Source: Hydra vulgaris
Lineage: Eukaryota > Cnidaria > Hydrozoa > Anthoathecata > Hydridae
DNA: 64,000 nucleotides
Direction: 5' to 3'
Assembly (NCBI RefSeq): GCF_038396675.1
Contig: NC_088933.1
Span: 34,186,501-34,250,500, forward strand
The notes under the pieces were generated by a model. The model had not been told where the DNA came from and searched no databases. It saw only the letters and a list, made by a program, of their open reading frames with translations. The translations under genes were made by a program, and so were the position numbers. Within the stretch, counting starts at the first letter, position 1. The number at the start of each line of letters is the position of its first letter. Of the stretch, positions 1-10,216 are shown in pieces.

Positions 1-339
1 TAAGAGCAGCTTAAATATTTAATTCTTGTTAAAAATTTTCTAAACCTGTTTTTTTTAAGTCTATCATAAGAAAATACTGTTGAACCTGAACAAACAAAAA
101 TTACTAATGCAAAATACTAAAATAGCTAGTTAAAACAAAAAGGTCATACTAAAAAAACAATACTCAAACGCAATTGTTGTTTTAAATATTTAAATAATTG
201 AAATATTTTTTACAATAAAAATATTGCGGTTTTGCTCGGCCTTATTTAATTTGTTTTTCGTGGTATACCTTGCAGTATGAAATTAATTGAAAAAGTTTAC
301 GTCATATATCTCATTTATTCCAGCCAGCGCACCACAGAC

Positions 340-346
<7 letters not shown>
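1..346. other. AT-rich intergenic stretch
   Basis: No gene is supported here. Reading frames are short and broken. The short frame that begins at 277 is mostly a translation of the adjacent TA array. Confidence 0.6.

Positions 347-420
<74 letters not shown>
347..420. repeat. (TA)n microsatellite
   Basis: About 37 uninterrupted AT dinucleotides. It is the first of more than ten long TA arrays in the window. Its six-frame translation gives spurious YIYI/IYIY peptides. Confidence 0.97.
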
Positions 421-424
<4 letters not shown>

Positions 425-511
425 TAGTAGAAAATCACTTAACAAAAATTTTTTTTCATTTAACACTGTGTTTCATGAATAAAGACTCATTAGAAATGAA
501 TGATCAAGTTA

Positions 512-700
512 CAGGGTTTATGCGAAATATAAAACATTTTTAAAGAAAATATAAAACATTTTTTAAGAATTTATAGAACATTTTTTCAGAAAATACAAAA
601 CAAATTGTAAGAAAATAAAAAACAACTTTATAAAATTATAAAACATTAAAAAAATATATATAAAACAACTTTTAAGAAAATATAAAACATTTTAGTTATT
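512..700 (+). repeat. Left terminal inverted repeat with internal ~20-bp tandem repeats
   Basis: The first ~30 bp match the reverse complement of 1636-1665. The interior is a degenerate array of AAAATATAAAACATTTTTTAAG-type units. The same units recur in inverted orientation at the other end. Confidence 0.85.
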
Positions 701-821
701 TAAGAATGCATTTATGATGTATAAAGTTATTTATAAATTTCTAAATAATAAAATGTATTTTTTAAATATAACTAAAACTCACTATATTTAAAGATATAAT
801 ATAAATAACAAAGTATCCAAT

Positions 822-1487
822 TTAATAAAACTCTTGCCTTGCAATGCCTTTCAAAACCCATCTTCTCATATTACAATACCAACCACAAAAATCAATGCCA
901 ATTGTCGGTATAAGCCAATTTAAAGTAGCCTTAACTTCATTGCTGGTTTTTGGAAACGGCCTTATAGAAGTATAATTAGCTTTAAGACAATTAAAGTGTT
1001 CCTCGATCGGGTTCAATTGCGGTGAATAAGGTGGCAAAAAGTAAACTGAAACATTGGATTGGCCGAGCAAATTGATTACATCTCTTCGAGGATGAAATGC
1101 ACAATTATCTAATACTAGTGCAAAATGAGGATTTGTTTGGAAATACGGTCTTAAATTATTGGTTATAAAATCACAAAAAATATCGCCATTATAGGCACCA
1201 TCCACTATCTTAAAGCTTAGAATACCATTAACTATTATAGCGGCAATTAGACTTACATTCTTTCCACGATTTGCTGGCACTGTAACAAAACATTTTGTAT
1301 TTTTTATAGAATAGCCATATTGCTTAGAAGTATGTAAGTTAATGCCTGTTTCATCTAGAAACACTAAGTTATTGTCAGTTTCTATAACAGTTATAAGTCG
1401 TTTTCTAGTGAACTCCATCGACTTCAAATACTTAGATATTGTTGGTATAGATACATTAATATTCCTTTCAATGAGAATGTTTGTCAA
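822..1487 (-). pseudogene. DDE transposase of the 512-1665 element, 5'-truncated (DD34E)
   Basis: The 221-residue open frame carries the IS630/Tc1 transposase core. It has the end of a helix-turn-helix (residues ~10-30, PTISKYLKSMEFTRKR). The catalytic acids are D45 in LDETGIN, D127 in LVLDNCAFH and E162 in PYSPQLNPIEEHF. There are 34 residues between D127 and E162, so it is DD34E. The catalytic core looks intact. No ATG fits the start: the frame opens at a TTG (1485-1487) and continues upstream without a Met to a stop near 1524. The usual N-terminal ~100 residues of the DNA-binding domain are missing, so this copy is probably non-autonomous. The enzyme would cut at the element's inverted repeats and insert at TA. 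Confidence 0.85.
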
Positions 1488-1507
1488 TGATGCTAAAGTA
1501 TGAGTTA

Positions 1508-1665
1508 AATGTTTTATATTTTCTTAAAAAATGTTTTAAATTTTCTTAAAAATTGTTTTATATTTTCTTAAAAATTGTTTTATATTTTCTTAAAAAATGT
1601 TTCATATTTTCTTAAAAAATGTTTTATATTTTCTTAAAAATGTTTTATATTTCGCATAAACCCTG
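1508..1665 (-). repeat. Right terminal inverted repeat with internal ~20-bp tandem repeats
   Basis: About seven degenerate copies of a TTTTATATTTTCTTAAAAAATG-like unit, then the terminus TTTCGCATAAACCCTG and the TA duplication. Confidence 0.85.
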
Positions 1666-1812
1666 TAATAAAAATTCAATTTATACCAAATATTAAACTA
1701 TAGGAAGTCGGAAATGTCTTAACTACTGTAAATTTTTACACATTTGTGGAAATTGCTGACGCTATTATAAAAAGTATTCTTTTCTTTTTTATTTCTTAAA
1801 ATAAATAAATAA

Positions 1813-2815
1813 AATAAAAATAACTATACATTTATTCAATTTGACATTAATGATTTTTACCCCTCAATAATTCCAGATATTTTAGATAATACAATTAAAT
1901 TTGGAAAAACCCACACAGTTATTCCTGATGAAACAATCTGTATAATAAAACATTGTAGAAAAACCATACTTTATATTAATAAGGAAACTTGGAAAAAGAA
2001 AAACATACATGACTGCTTTGATGTAACAATGGGCAGTTATGACAGAGCAGAAATTTGTGAATTTGTTGGACTATATACTTTAGATTTATTAAGTAAAATT
2101 ATCAATATAAAAGATTTAAGCCTTTATCGCGACGATGGTTTAATAGTAATGCATAAAAAATCTGGTCCGCAGCTCAATAAAATTAGAAATGGCTTTCAAA
2201 TCGAAATAAACATAAATTTAAAAATTGTGAACTTTCTTGCCGTCACAAACCTCTCTAAAAATTCATATAAGCCTTTCAAAAAATCAAACGATGAATTATT
2301 GTATATTAATATTAACTCAATTCATCCACCCCGAATTCTAAAACAAATCCCAATTTCAATCAATAACAGGCCAAACCAAAACTCCTTTAATGAAAATGTA
2401 TTCATTTCCTCTTAACGAATATTTGAAGATGCCCTTAAAAAAGTGGCTTTGAAAATTTTGAACTAAAGTTTGACCCTGAAAAAAAGAATACAAAAAAGCG
2501 AAATAGAACTAGAAACGTAATTTGGTTCAACCCCCCATATAGCAAAAATGTTTCCTCTAACATAGGAAAAGTATTTTTAAAATTGGTCGATAAGCATTTG
2601 CCGCCGTCAAATAAATTACATAAAATTGTTAATCAAAATACAATTAAAGTTAGCTACAGTTGCACAAAAAATACGGAAAGAATTATAAAAGGTCACAATA
2701 ATGCTTTGTTGTACAAAAAAGAAATTCTAAATGAAAAAACTACAGAAAATTGAAATTGTACACAAAAAAACAATTGTCTAATGAGTGGAAGTTGTTTATC
2801 AAAAAATGTACCTGG
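1813..2815 (+). pseudogene. Penelope-like retroelement reverse transcriptase remnant
   Basis: The frame beginning near 1813 reads through RT motif A (FDINDFYPSI, ~1840-1869), then KKNIHDCFDVTMGSYDRAEI at ~1993-2052, then motif C as LYRDDGLIV (~2125-2150), stopping at 2413. After a frameshift near 2440 it continues with WFNPPYSKNVSSNIGK and KVSYSCTKNTERI (~2520-2690), and an interrupted NCLMSGSCLSKN segment to ~2815. The order and spacing match the Penelope-like RT followed by the start of the GIY-YIG linker. The GIY-YIG nuclease itself is not seen, and the 5' third of the RT is missing. Frameshifts and stops make it non-functional. Family recognition is from memory of cnidarian copies. Confidence 0.8.
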
Positions 2816-2894
2816 TAATCTAAAATACCTGATAATCAAAAAATGTACCTGATAATAATATATTTGCATAACAGAGGGTGATTTTTTTATCGTG

Positions 2895-4815
2895 ATTTTT
2901 GAACTTTGGAAGAGATATTTTTACCATTCCAGTAAAAACATCTCTTCTTTTTTCTCCATCCGAATATAATTTTATTCTTCCTACTTCAAGAGTATCACTA
3001 AAATTTTCTTCGACTTCTGGAATTATTTCGGTTGCTTTTTTCTCAAAATCTTTTAATTTTAGCTCGGAATCTTCACGTAGAGATATTATATATAACTCCA
3101 GTGAATAGAGTAAAGTGTATTCTTTACATATTTTTGAACCAGGAGTTATATTAAATCGCTCTAAGGATATTTTCCATTTTACAGTTAAAACTGTTGTTTC
3201 CCGTTTCGTAAATCTTTTATATAAACCTTTTACATTTAATTTACATTCTGCTTTTTCAGAACTTTCAACAAATATATATTTAAGCGTATCGAGTATTTTT
3301 TGATAGCTGTCTTTAACCGCATAAACTGATTCATAATGAGAAGACCATCTATTGGTGCTTAAATATTTTAGTAAAAAAAACTATTTTATGCTTTTTCACT
3401 CAAAATATTCCAGCGGTTTGAGGATGCAGAGAAATATGTGTAAATGTGTTGAATAGTTCCGAAATATTCTGTCTCTTCTCCAAATAAGTATAATGAATCC
3501 GCAACACAAGGGGAAAAATCCGCAAATGCATTCAATATTTTTATTCGTGCTTGAAAGGCTGTATATTTTCCACACACATTTGAGGCGTTAATGGTCACCA
3601 ATTGCAAAAACATTATATTCATTACGAAACATTTTACGATCAGCCGATAGTAAAACGCTTTGTAAAAGAATTCATATATGTAAAAAGTGAATTTTTCTAC
3701 ACACATTTGACGCGTTATTGTATAATTGTCCACTGATGTTTTCAATAGAAATACCTGCATTTATTTAAAAACTGAAATACTTTTATATAGTACGTAGTGT
3801 CTCGCTGGTGTGATATCTTAATATTATTACCAGCTGATCTGTATAAGCAATGTCTGGCATAGAATCTACAACAAGGATATAATATTTTGTATCAACATTG
3901 CTTAATAATTCGTTTTAAAACATTTTTTCCATGAGCTGCACTATCTCTTTATATACAGTTTTGGATAAGTATGTAGGAGATTTTATCGCCCCAGTTTGTT
4001 ATATTTTCTTTTAAGACAAAAATCGAGTTCTGAAATTAGTTCTATGAGGCCAATAAAATTTCCATTGCTTGGAGAGCCTTACTTTTCGTTATGACCTCGT
4101 AGTGGCGAACCTCTTTCAGATATTATTTTTGCTGCTACTACCCGTTCTAAAATACTGTAGTAATATTTTGCAGTTTTAGTAGCCTGATTTTTAACTGAAT
4201 ACCTATTATGCTCATATTCGATTTTCGTGTGAGGTAGACCATTATGGCTTTTTTATAGTCATCAGATTCTTCATGAGATACAAAAATTTTCTTATTTTTT
4301 TACAATCTTTACAACTGTCTGATACCAACGCTGAAATATTTCTTGAATGGGGAAATAATTTGCATGGTAAACAAAATTCTGCTTCTTTGCATAAAGAATA
4401 ACAAAGCCAGAATCTTACAACCATTATACAGTATTTCATGAGTTTACTAAAAAAACTGTTAAAAATAAATTGCATTGATCTTTATAACTTTGCTTTAATT
4501 CTGGATATGAATCAATTTGCTATTTACTTTGGAAAAAAAAGATGGCTGGTTTAAGCAAAAATTGAATAACTCAGAACAAATTAACCATGGCCAATATCCT
4601 AATTGCTAGTGTTTAATCTTACATCAACAATCAGCAATTGCATCAGTAATTATTTCATTTCTTTTTGCATGCAGCCCTTGTCTCTGCCCTGAAAAATATT
4701 TTTGGCTTGGCATTCGGTAACTACGTTGCCCTCAGCAGTATGCTCTTCAATTAGTTCTGCATCATCAGTTACATATACATCTTTAAACATTTCACTCAAT
4801 TTGACAAAATTTGAT
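2895..4815 (-). pseudogene. hAT-type (ZMYM1-like, TTF zinc-finger) transposase remnant
   Basis: Reading down the minus strand from ~4815, the pieces occur in the order of a ZMYM1-like hAT protein. An acidic N-terminus containing MFKDVYVTDDAELIEEHTA (~4740-4800) comes first. It is followed by a TTF-type zinc-finger segment with AEFCLPCKLF (~4355-4385), a basic LKEHETSHDHKK-like stretch, and a segment resembling the family's RG/SPLRGHNEK region (~4090-4120). Next comes a DSMPDIAYTDQ catalytic-core stretch (~3830-3870), the RWSSHYESVYAVKDSYQKIL segment (~3300-3350) and a C-terminal part ending at KFKNH (~2900). Many frameshifts and stops separate them. The remnant lies directly downstream of, and opposite to, the Penelope remnant. 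Confidence 0.7.
3639..3705 (+). repeat. Copy of a ~65-bp segment shared with 5898-5965
   Basis: A GATAGTAAAACGCTTTGTAA-like stretch followed by AAGAATTCATATAT and GTGAATTTTTC recurs at 5898-5965 with about 80% identity by eye. In this place it sits inside the minus-strand hAT remnant, so one of the two copies is probably inserted. Confidence 0.5.
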
Positions 4816-5895
4816 TGGAAAATACAGGTTAATATTGGAATTGGTTAATTTCTATTTTCTTTTTGACTACCACTTCAATATTTCCTTTCAGATATTTTTA
4901 ATTGTACTTATAGGCACAAAACCTTCAAAATAAATTTCAAAGAAATACAAGAAATACTTTGATTGCAAAAAATATGGATGTGCTAGATCGCTTAAAAGTG
5001 ACTTTTAGTATTAAAAAGTATTTTTCATTTAAATAATATATATTTCCAAATTAATACAAAATCATTAAACTCTTATAGTCTTATTAATTTTTACGCCTCG
5101 TTTTTGTTTCGATAGACTTTGCTGAGATTGCATCCAAATTACACTGCTGACAGCTATTTATAAAGTATAATTTCAGTGATGGTTAGTTTGGATTATTTTT
5201 TATTATCTTATTCCTTAGTGCAGTGCAGGCGGACATTACTTTGTAGTTTGGTGCTGGGACTCTTTCCTAGGCTTCAGCTTACTCAGCCTAATGGCAGATC
5301 CACTACTGCTTTTAAAGACACAAGGTTTTTTAAAAATACTTTTGTTTTGCATGTAAAATTTTCTTCAAAACCCTTTTTTATAACAAATTAACATTTCAAA
5401 ATTGACCGGTATTCATTTCATAATCTTCCGTTTTACAAATTTTTCAACGATAAAAAAGAGACTATCGAAACGATAAAAAAACAAGAAAAGAAAAACAGCA
5501 AGTGAAAAAAAAAGGATTTACAGGTAAATATAAAGTCAAATCAATCACTCGAAGAGTCTTTCGAAGCAGAATTGATCACTCGAACCTGTTGTTTAAAGGA
5601 ACCAATCAATTGGTTGCTTCATTAAATCCATCCAGCCGCACGAAGATTTTGCGAGAAAGCTTAATTACAGCCAAGCTTCGATAGAAAAATTTTAAAAACA
5701 AAACAAAATTTAAATATTGAAAATTTGAAGCATACCATAAAAAAATCTCCAAAGTGATCTATTGATAGAGAATTTGAAGCAATTTGTTGTCCAATAAAGT
5801 TATACAATTTTTTAAACCGAGAAAACCTGTGTATAATTGAAAATTATGAAATCTATTGTAAACAAAATTTCTCAAAATATTTAAGTCCACAATAT
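4816..5895. other. No assignable gene
   Basis: AT-rich sequence with short open frames at 5176-5391 and 5502-5684 on the plus strand. Neither shows a recognisable domain. The second is basic (KSITRRVFRSRIDHSN) but too short to place. It may be part of the multi-copy gene fragment that follows. Confidence 0.4.
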
Positions 5896-6450
5896 TTTTA
5901 TCAGTCAATAGTAAAATGTTTCGTAAAAGAATTCATATATAACAAAACTGAGTGAATTTTTCCCAAAATTCATGAATGGGAAGAAATAAGATGATGCGGT
6001 TTGAAAACTGTACTCGGACTCGTATATAGAAAGATGCTTTGAGAAGCGCTAATTGTTTTGATATACAATGTGTGTATATATCATGCATCAAGGATAAAAA
6101 CATTAAAAATAATAATAATAAAAATAAGTTTCACATTTTAAAAACGAAGAGAAGGCTCAGCCAAGTATCCTGTTTAATTTGTTAACGGAATAGCTAATAA
6201 CTTGTGGAAACTGAAAAGTCAAAGAGCATAACTATATTGCGGCAAATTTTATGCCAAGTGATACTCATATTTCCTCTAATCACATTTAGTTAGGACTGAT
6301 AAAACAGTTCGTAAAAGTAGTAAATGAAAAAGATAATTGTTTTCATTATATTTGGAAAGAATTTTTTGGTTTAAGCAATACAAAGTTCAATGTTGGGGTA
6401 TTTTAACGGACCTTTAAATTGACAGTTTAATTTAAAGATGCCAATATCTA
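5896..6450 (+). pseudogene. Fragment of a multi-copy transposon-linked gene family (function unknown)
   Basis: At 6290-6405 the frame reads LGLIKQFVKVVNEKDNCF, then YIWKEFFGLSNTKFNVGVF. This matches the HIKLGLIKQFVKALDKDG / GLSxxKxxxGIFDGP signature I recall from a family present in many copies in cnidarian and arthropod genomes, usually near transposons. Upstream (5896-6060) a degraded frame contains IVKCFVKEFIY and GLVYRKML. Stops and frameshifts are frequent. The biochemical function of this family is not known to me. Confidence 0.5.
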
Positions 6451-7330
6451 TCGATCAATTAACAATGTTAAAATAGGTAAAATAGGTTAAAATAGGTCTT
6501 TGTAGAGGTTATATGGAATTTTTTACTTTTTATTTTTTGTACCTCAAACACGTTTTAATTAGATACCTGTTTTACTTATTATATAAATTATTGTTTTTAA
6601 AAATTATTGTATTATTACATAATAGTAGTTATTCTAGACATCCCTAAGTAAGTTTTACTGCTACTAAAAAATATTGGTAGTGTTTGGGTCGTAATGCCAA
6701 TATTGGTTGTATCACCAATAGTTACGCTTTTCTATAAAACGAAAAAAGTCGATTGTAATAAATAGGTGCCAGTTTTCAATTTAATATTCTTTATATTGTA
6801 TCAAGAGCTTCTCTTGCAATTTTTCTTCTTTTATTTATTTGTACCTTTATCTTACATATTGTAATAATGAACAAAAGAAAAAAAAACTAAATAAAAAAAA
6901 AAACTTTCTAATTTATATTTGTTTACTGGGATGGGGAAAATATTTTTTTCAGCTTTTGTTTGCTTATTTGACAGTAATGGTGCTTGTTTTAAATGCTTTT
7001 TTTAAAATCAGTTACGAATGTCAAAAAACCACATAAAATTTAAGAAAGATTAGTTGTTTCAGTAGTTGCTTCTAGAGTTATAAATAAAATTGTATTTATG
7101 GAACTGTACAAACTAGTTTCTATGAAACTTGAGCAATTTTTTTTGTATTTAGATATTTATGTGCTCCAAGAACTCCTAACGGTCTTATAACAGAGCGCCA
7201 CAAAAAATCATTTAAGAAGGAATTCTGCGCCTCTTTCCTTACCAATGATGCATAAATCACTAATACAGTTTTTAAACCAGGGACCTACTTATCAATGATG
7301 CATAAACGAATGTTTTCATTTACTCGACTA
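6451..7330. other. No assignable gene
   Basis: AT-rich sequence. The 65-codon frame at 6839-7036 is Lys/Phe/Leu-rich and follows base composition. No domain, RNA gene or terminal repeat is seen. Confidence 0.5.
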
Positions 7331-7521
7331 AATTATATGTTTACTAGTCGAGAAGGAAATATCGTAATAGCAGAGCTAATTGAGACGAGTTCCCTTCGTA
7401 CCGAAGTACTGCTCATACGCTGAGTAGGCGGAGCCGGGATTTGAACATCCAATCCTGCTGCTACGGCCAATAATTATTCCGAACATTTTAGTAGAGCTTT
7501 AACCAACTGAGCTATCCCGGC
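7331..7521 (-). repeat. tRNA-derived SINE-like unit (pol III A and B boxes)
   Basis: The minus strand from 7521 starts GCCGGGATAGCTCAGTTGG. TAGCTCAGTTGG (7503-7514) fits the tRNA A box, and GTTCAAATCC (7437-7446) fits the B box, followed by CGGCTCCGCC. The boxes are about 57 nt apart, within pol III range. A tRNA fold fails: the 5' acceptor would pair with TCCCGGC, which directly follows the T-loop, while CTCCGCC at the 3' end would need GGCGGAG at the 5' end. The body beyond (7331-7426) has short hairpins, including CTCGACTA/TAGTCGAG (near 7329-7356). A SINE head or a rearranged tRNA pseudogene fits better than a working tRNA. Confidence 0.6.
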
Positions 7522-8194
7522 TAATATATGGCTATAAATGATTAGTACAGTTATATATACCCACGAATGACTTGTACAGTTTTTAAACCTCGTGTTCTGA
7601 AGCCAAACTCTAATCAATACAACACAGCTGCGTCAAGTTCAAAAAAAGCTTTGTTAACCAAAAATTTGTAAAACTCGCGTAAGCTTAAGTATTAGAAAAT
7701 GAAATACCTCAACAATATGGTGATTGCTTTTTAATATTAAAAACAAACTGACATCGCTTTCGTGGACTCCGTTTGTTTCTTGACTCGTTTGTTTCTTAAT
7801 TTGACATGCATTTCTTTTGCTTCAGAAACATTTTTAATTTGGTCTTCATTGTCTCCACAATCTTTCTACAACTGTTTCCCACATCTATTTCCACCTCAGG
7901 AATAAAGCTTAATGACTGAGTTTCATATCGAGGTCTAATGTGTTTCACGTGACGCGAAACCAATTCATTTCAAAAAATCCTCGTAAAACGTCTTTGTTAC
8001 TGTTGCTGACTTCAATTTAGCGTGACACTTTGCATAGATGGTTTCAACCAAAAATTATTACAAGTTCCAAATTTTTTGTTTACGCTGTTTTCTCCCAAAA
8101 GATTTTTTTTTCTTAATCTCTTAATTACGATTTGATAACTATGTATTATTTCAATCGGTCTTAAATCATTTTTGTTGCTAGCAATTTGTATCAA
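7522..8194 (-). pseudogene. Possible second Tc1-like transposase C-terminal fragment
   Basis: The minus-strand frame 8012-8194 includes KNDLRPIEIIHSYQIVIKRL, which resembles the PxLRPIExxWAxxKRKL segment around the third catalytic residue of Tc1-like transposases. Continuing downstream, weak coding-like text (RPRYETQSLSFIPEVEIDVG, ~7870-7930) is seen. The match is short and the flanking frames are broken, so I hold this weakly. Nothing else is recognised from 7522 to 8011. Confidence 0.3.
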
Positions 8195-8539
8195 ATATAT
8201 TGTTTTGCCGATTTATACCGGTGTTAATACTATTAATTGCTTTGATATTTTTTCTTTGTAAGATGGTTTCTTTCAACAATTCTGTTTTCTCCAGGGTAAT
8301 AAAGAGCTTGAAATGTAGCACGCACTACTCAACTTAATCAAAAAAACTCCTCATTATTTCAGTCTTGAACGTCTAAAAATTTATAAAATTTACGTTAAAT
8401 AAGAGATGTACCAAAAAAAACATGTGCAGACATTTTAAAGGACATTTATTTAGCTATTGGATTTCGATATTGAATGCTATATATATTTTAAAAGTAGATA
8501 TATTATTATTATTAAATTTTACTTAAGAAAGTTTGTGAA

Positions 8540-9575
8540 GTTTTGTACGTGAGAACGCACGCATTTTGCGTTTTACACTTGACATCAGCTTTTGCACAGT
8601 CTTCGTATGGACTCTCTCTTTGTAGCTCTAATCCAATTATTTTTGAAGTCTTTAATGTTTTTTATTTTTTTTTTACATTAAACCTTAGTTTTCTTTTGAC
8701 AAGTGCCCAATATTTTTTTATAGGACGTAGTTCGGGACAATTTGGTGGATTGCAGTGTTTTTCAAAGAAATCTACTTTATGTTCTCTAAGTCAGTTTGAA
8801 AATGTTCCAGAGTAGTGATATGAAGCTAAATCGGGTTAAAATAACGGGTTACCCTTGAGTGATCTTAAAAACGGCAAAAGACGTTACTTAAAGCATTCTT
8901 TTATGTATATTTTGGTGTTAATTGTTCCCGTAGTCACAAAACAAGAGCTTCTTTCATCACATTTACAAATTGCTTGCCAAACTAAGAATTTTTGTGTGAA
9001 TTTTTGCATTCCAATGCATTTATAATTGGAATTCAGTTTCTTGCAATTAATTGCTGAATAATATTGATGTCCTGGAGATGAAGGTGTCCTGGAAGAGATC
9101 GGAAATATGCAGCACAATAAGTTTCATCAATAATCAAACAAGATTTTTTGGCGCATAATTTTATATAGAGCAGCTTTGAACAATGAATTGCGACATTTTC
9201 TTGCTTTTCTTCACGACGAGGAACTTTTTTCTTTTTATATGATTTATAGCAACAATTTTTCTCTACTATTTGTATAGTGGAAGCAGTTGTGTTAAATTTA
9301 TTCGCTAAGGTTCGAACAAAGATCTCCGGTTTTCTGTCTAGGGCATTTTTCTTTTTTTTACCAAGATCTCGTCTAACAAAACATTTTTTTCTTCCACTTC
9401 CTGATTTCCTTTTGATTGTACCAGTGTCTTTAAATCGTTTCACAACGCTCTGTACTGTTCTCAAAGCAATCTGCAACTCTTTATAAATTTTTTTGTTTGA
9501 TACACCAGGATTTTCATCGAGAAAATGCAAAATTTTTTCTCGCTTCTTTGATTTTCTCGCTTGTGATTTGATGAC
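8540..9575 (-). pseudogene. Tc1/mariner-family transposase, DD37E type, catalytically dead
   Basis: The minus strand carries a nearly full-length transposase. It begins with a helix-turn-helix (FLDENPGVSNKKIYKELQ, ~9470-9530) and a second helical region with IKRKSGSGRKK. The first catalytic Asp is in CLIIDETY (~9125), followed by KFLVWQAICKCDERSS (~8955-9000). Then comes PDLASYHYSG with the second Asp (~8815), and NPPNCPELRPIKKYWALVKR (~8700-8755). About 37 residues separate the second Asp from the third catalytic position, but that position is Lys (AAA) instead of Glu. At least three frame breaks and a stop also interrupt the gene. No clear terminal inverted repeats were found. Confidence 0.82.
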
Positions 9576-10202
9576 ATATGAATTAAGACTATTTATTTTG
9601 ATAACAGAGTTGTTTAAATTTTGAATAGCACTAATACAATGACATTTTAAAACAATTAGCTATTTAAAATGATGCACGGTTTCCGAAACACCACATCAGA
9701 ACACGCTCAGTTCAAATCAAATCAAATCATCTTTGAGATATTATGTTTGCAGTTATATATAATTAAATATGATAGTTAAAAATCCAATGAAATTATTGTT
9801 TATTGAGTAGAAAGGTAAACTCCACACACAAAAAAGCTGCGAACAAACATATAATGAAACTCTTTAGAAAAAGGGCATAATCTTATAAATAAAAATCAGT
9901 TTCAGCTGTATAGTGTTAACTCTAATTTCCATTAACGGGATATTTCTTGCAGAACGGAATGGAGAAATTAATCTAATTATGTAATAAACAATTTAAGATA
10001 CACACTTTTTAAGTTAAGTAATTCAAAAGTTTACGATTCGCGGAAACCTTTCTGTTAGTAGAAACCAACCTTTAGTTCTATTACCTGTTTTTTGTTTGAA
10101 CATAAATCAAACTAAATAAAAAGTCAAAACTTAAAAATAAAAATAGTATTTTAAAATTATTACCAATATTTTAACGGAGTTTAATTTTTTTTTTTTTAAC
10201 AG
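9576..10202. other. Intergenic or upstream intron of the membrane-protein gene
   Basis: No open frame of interest. It ends in a long T tract (10181-10197) and AACAG, a strong splice acceptor (see the next entry), so at least its 3' part is probably intronic or outronic. Confidence 0.5.
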
Positions 10203-10216
10203 TTCCTCTGTCACCA
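10183..10216 (+). promoter_or_regulatory. Splice acceptor just upstream of the ATG
   Basis: A tract of about 14 T residues followed by AACAG ends at 10202, only 14 nt before the ATG at 10217. It could join an upstream coding exon in frame (CCT CTG TCA CCA ATG is open), or receive a trans-spliced leader, which Hydra is known to use. Confidence 0.6.

Larger units (their letters stand above)
512..1665 (-). mobile_element. Complete-ended IS630/Tc1-like DNA transposon (1,154 bp)
   Basis: Both ends carry the same inverted terminus: CAGGGTTTATGCGAAATAT starts at 512, and its reverse complement ends at 1665. Each end is flanked by TA (510-511 and 1666-1667), the target duplication expected of Tc1/mariner. 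Inside each terminus is a run of degenerate repeats of about 20 bp (an AAATATAAAACATTTTTTAAG-like unit) covering roughly 530-700 and 1508-1650 in inverted orientation. One transposase frame lies between them on the minus strand. At 1.15 kb the element is shorter than the usual 1.5-2 kb, in line with loss of the transposase N-terminus. Confidence 0.88.

Noticed and set aside
277-543. 88-codon frame with a long IYIYIY run
   Set aside because: It is a translation of a TA array. The same applies to the frames over 25107-25435, 29711-30523, 33058-33303, 34197-34418, 35410-35775 and 47948-48281.
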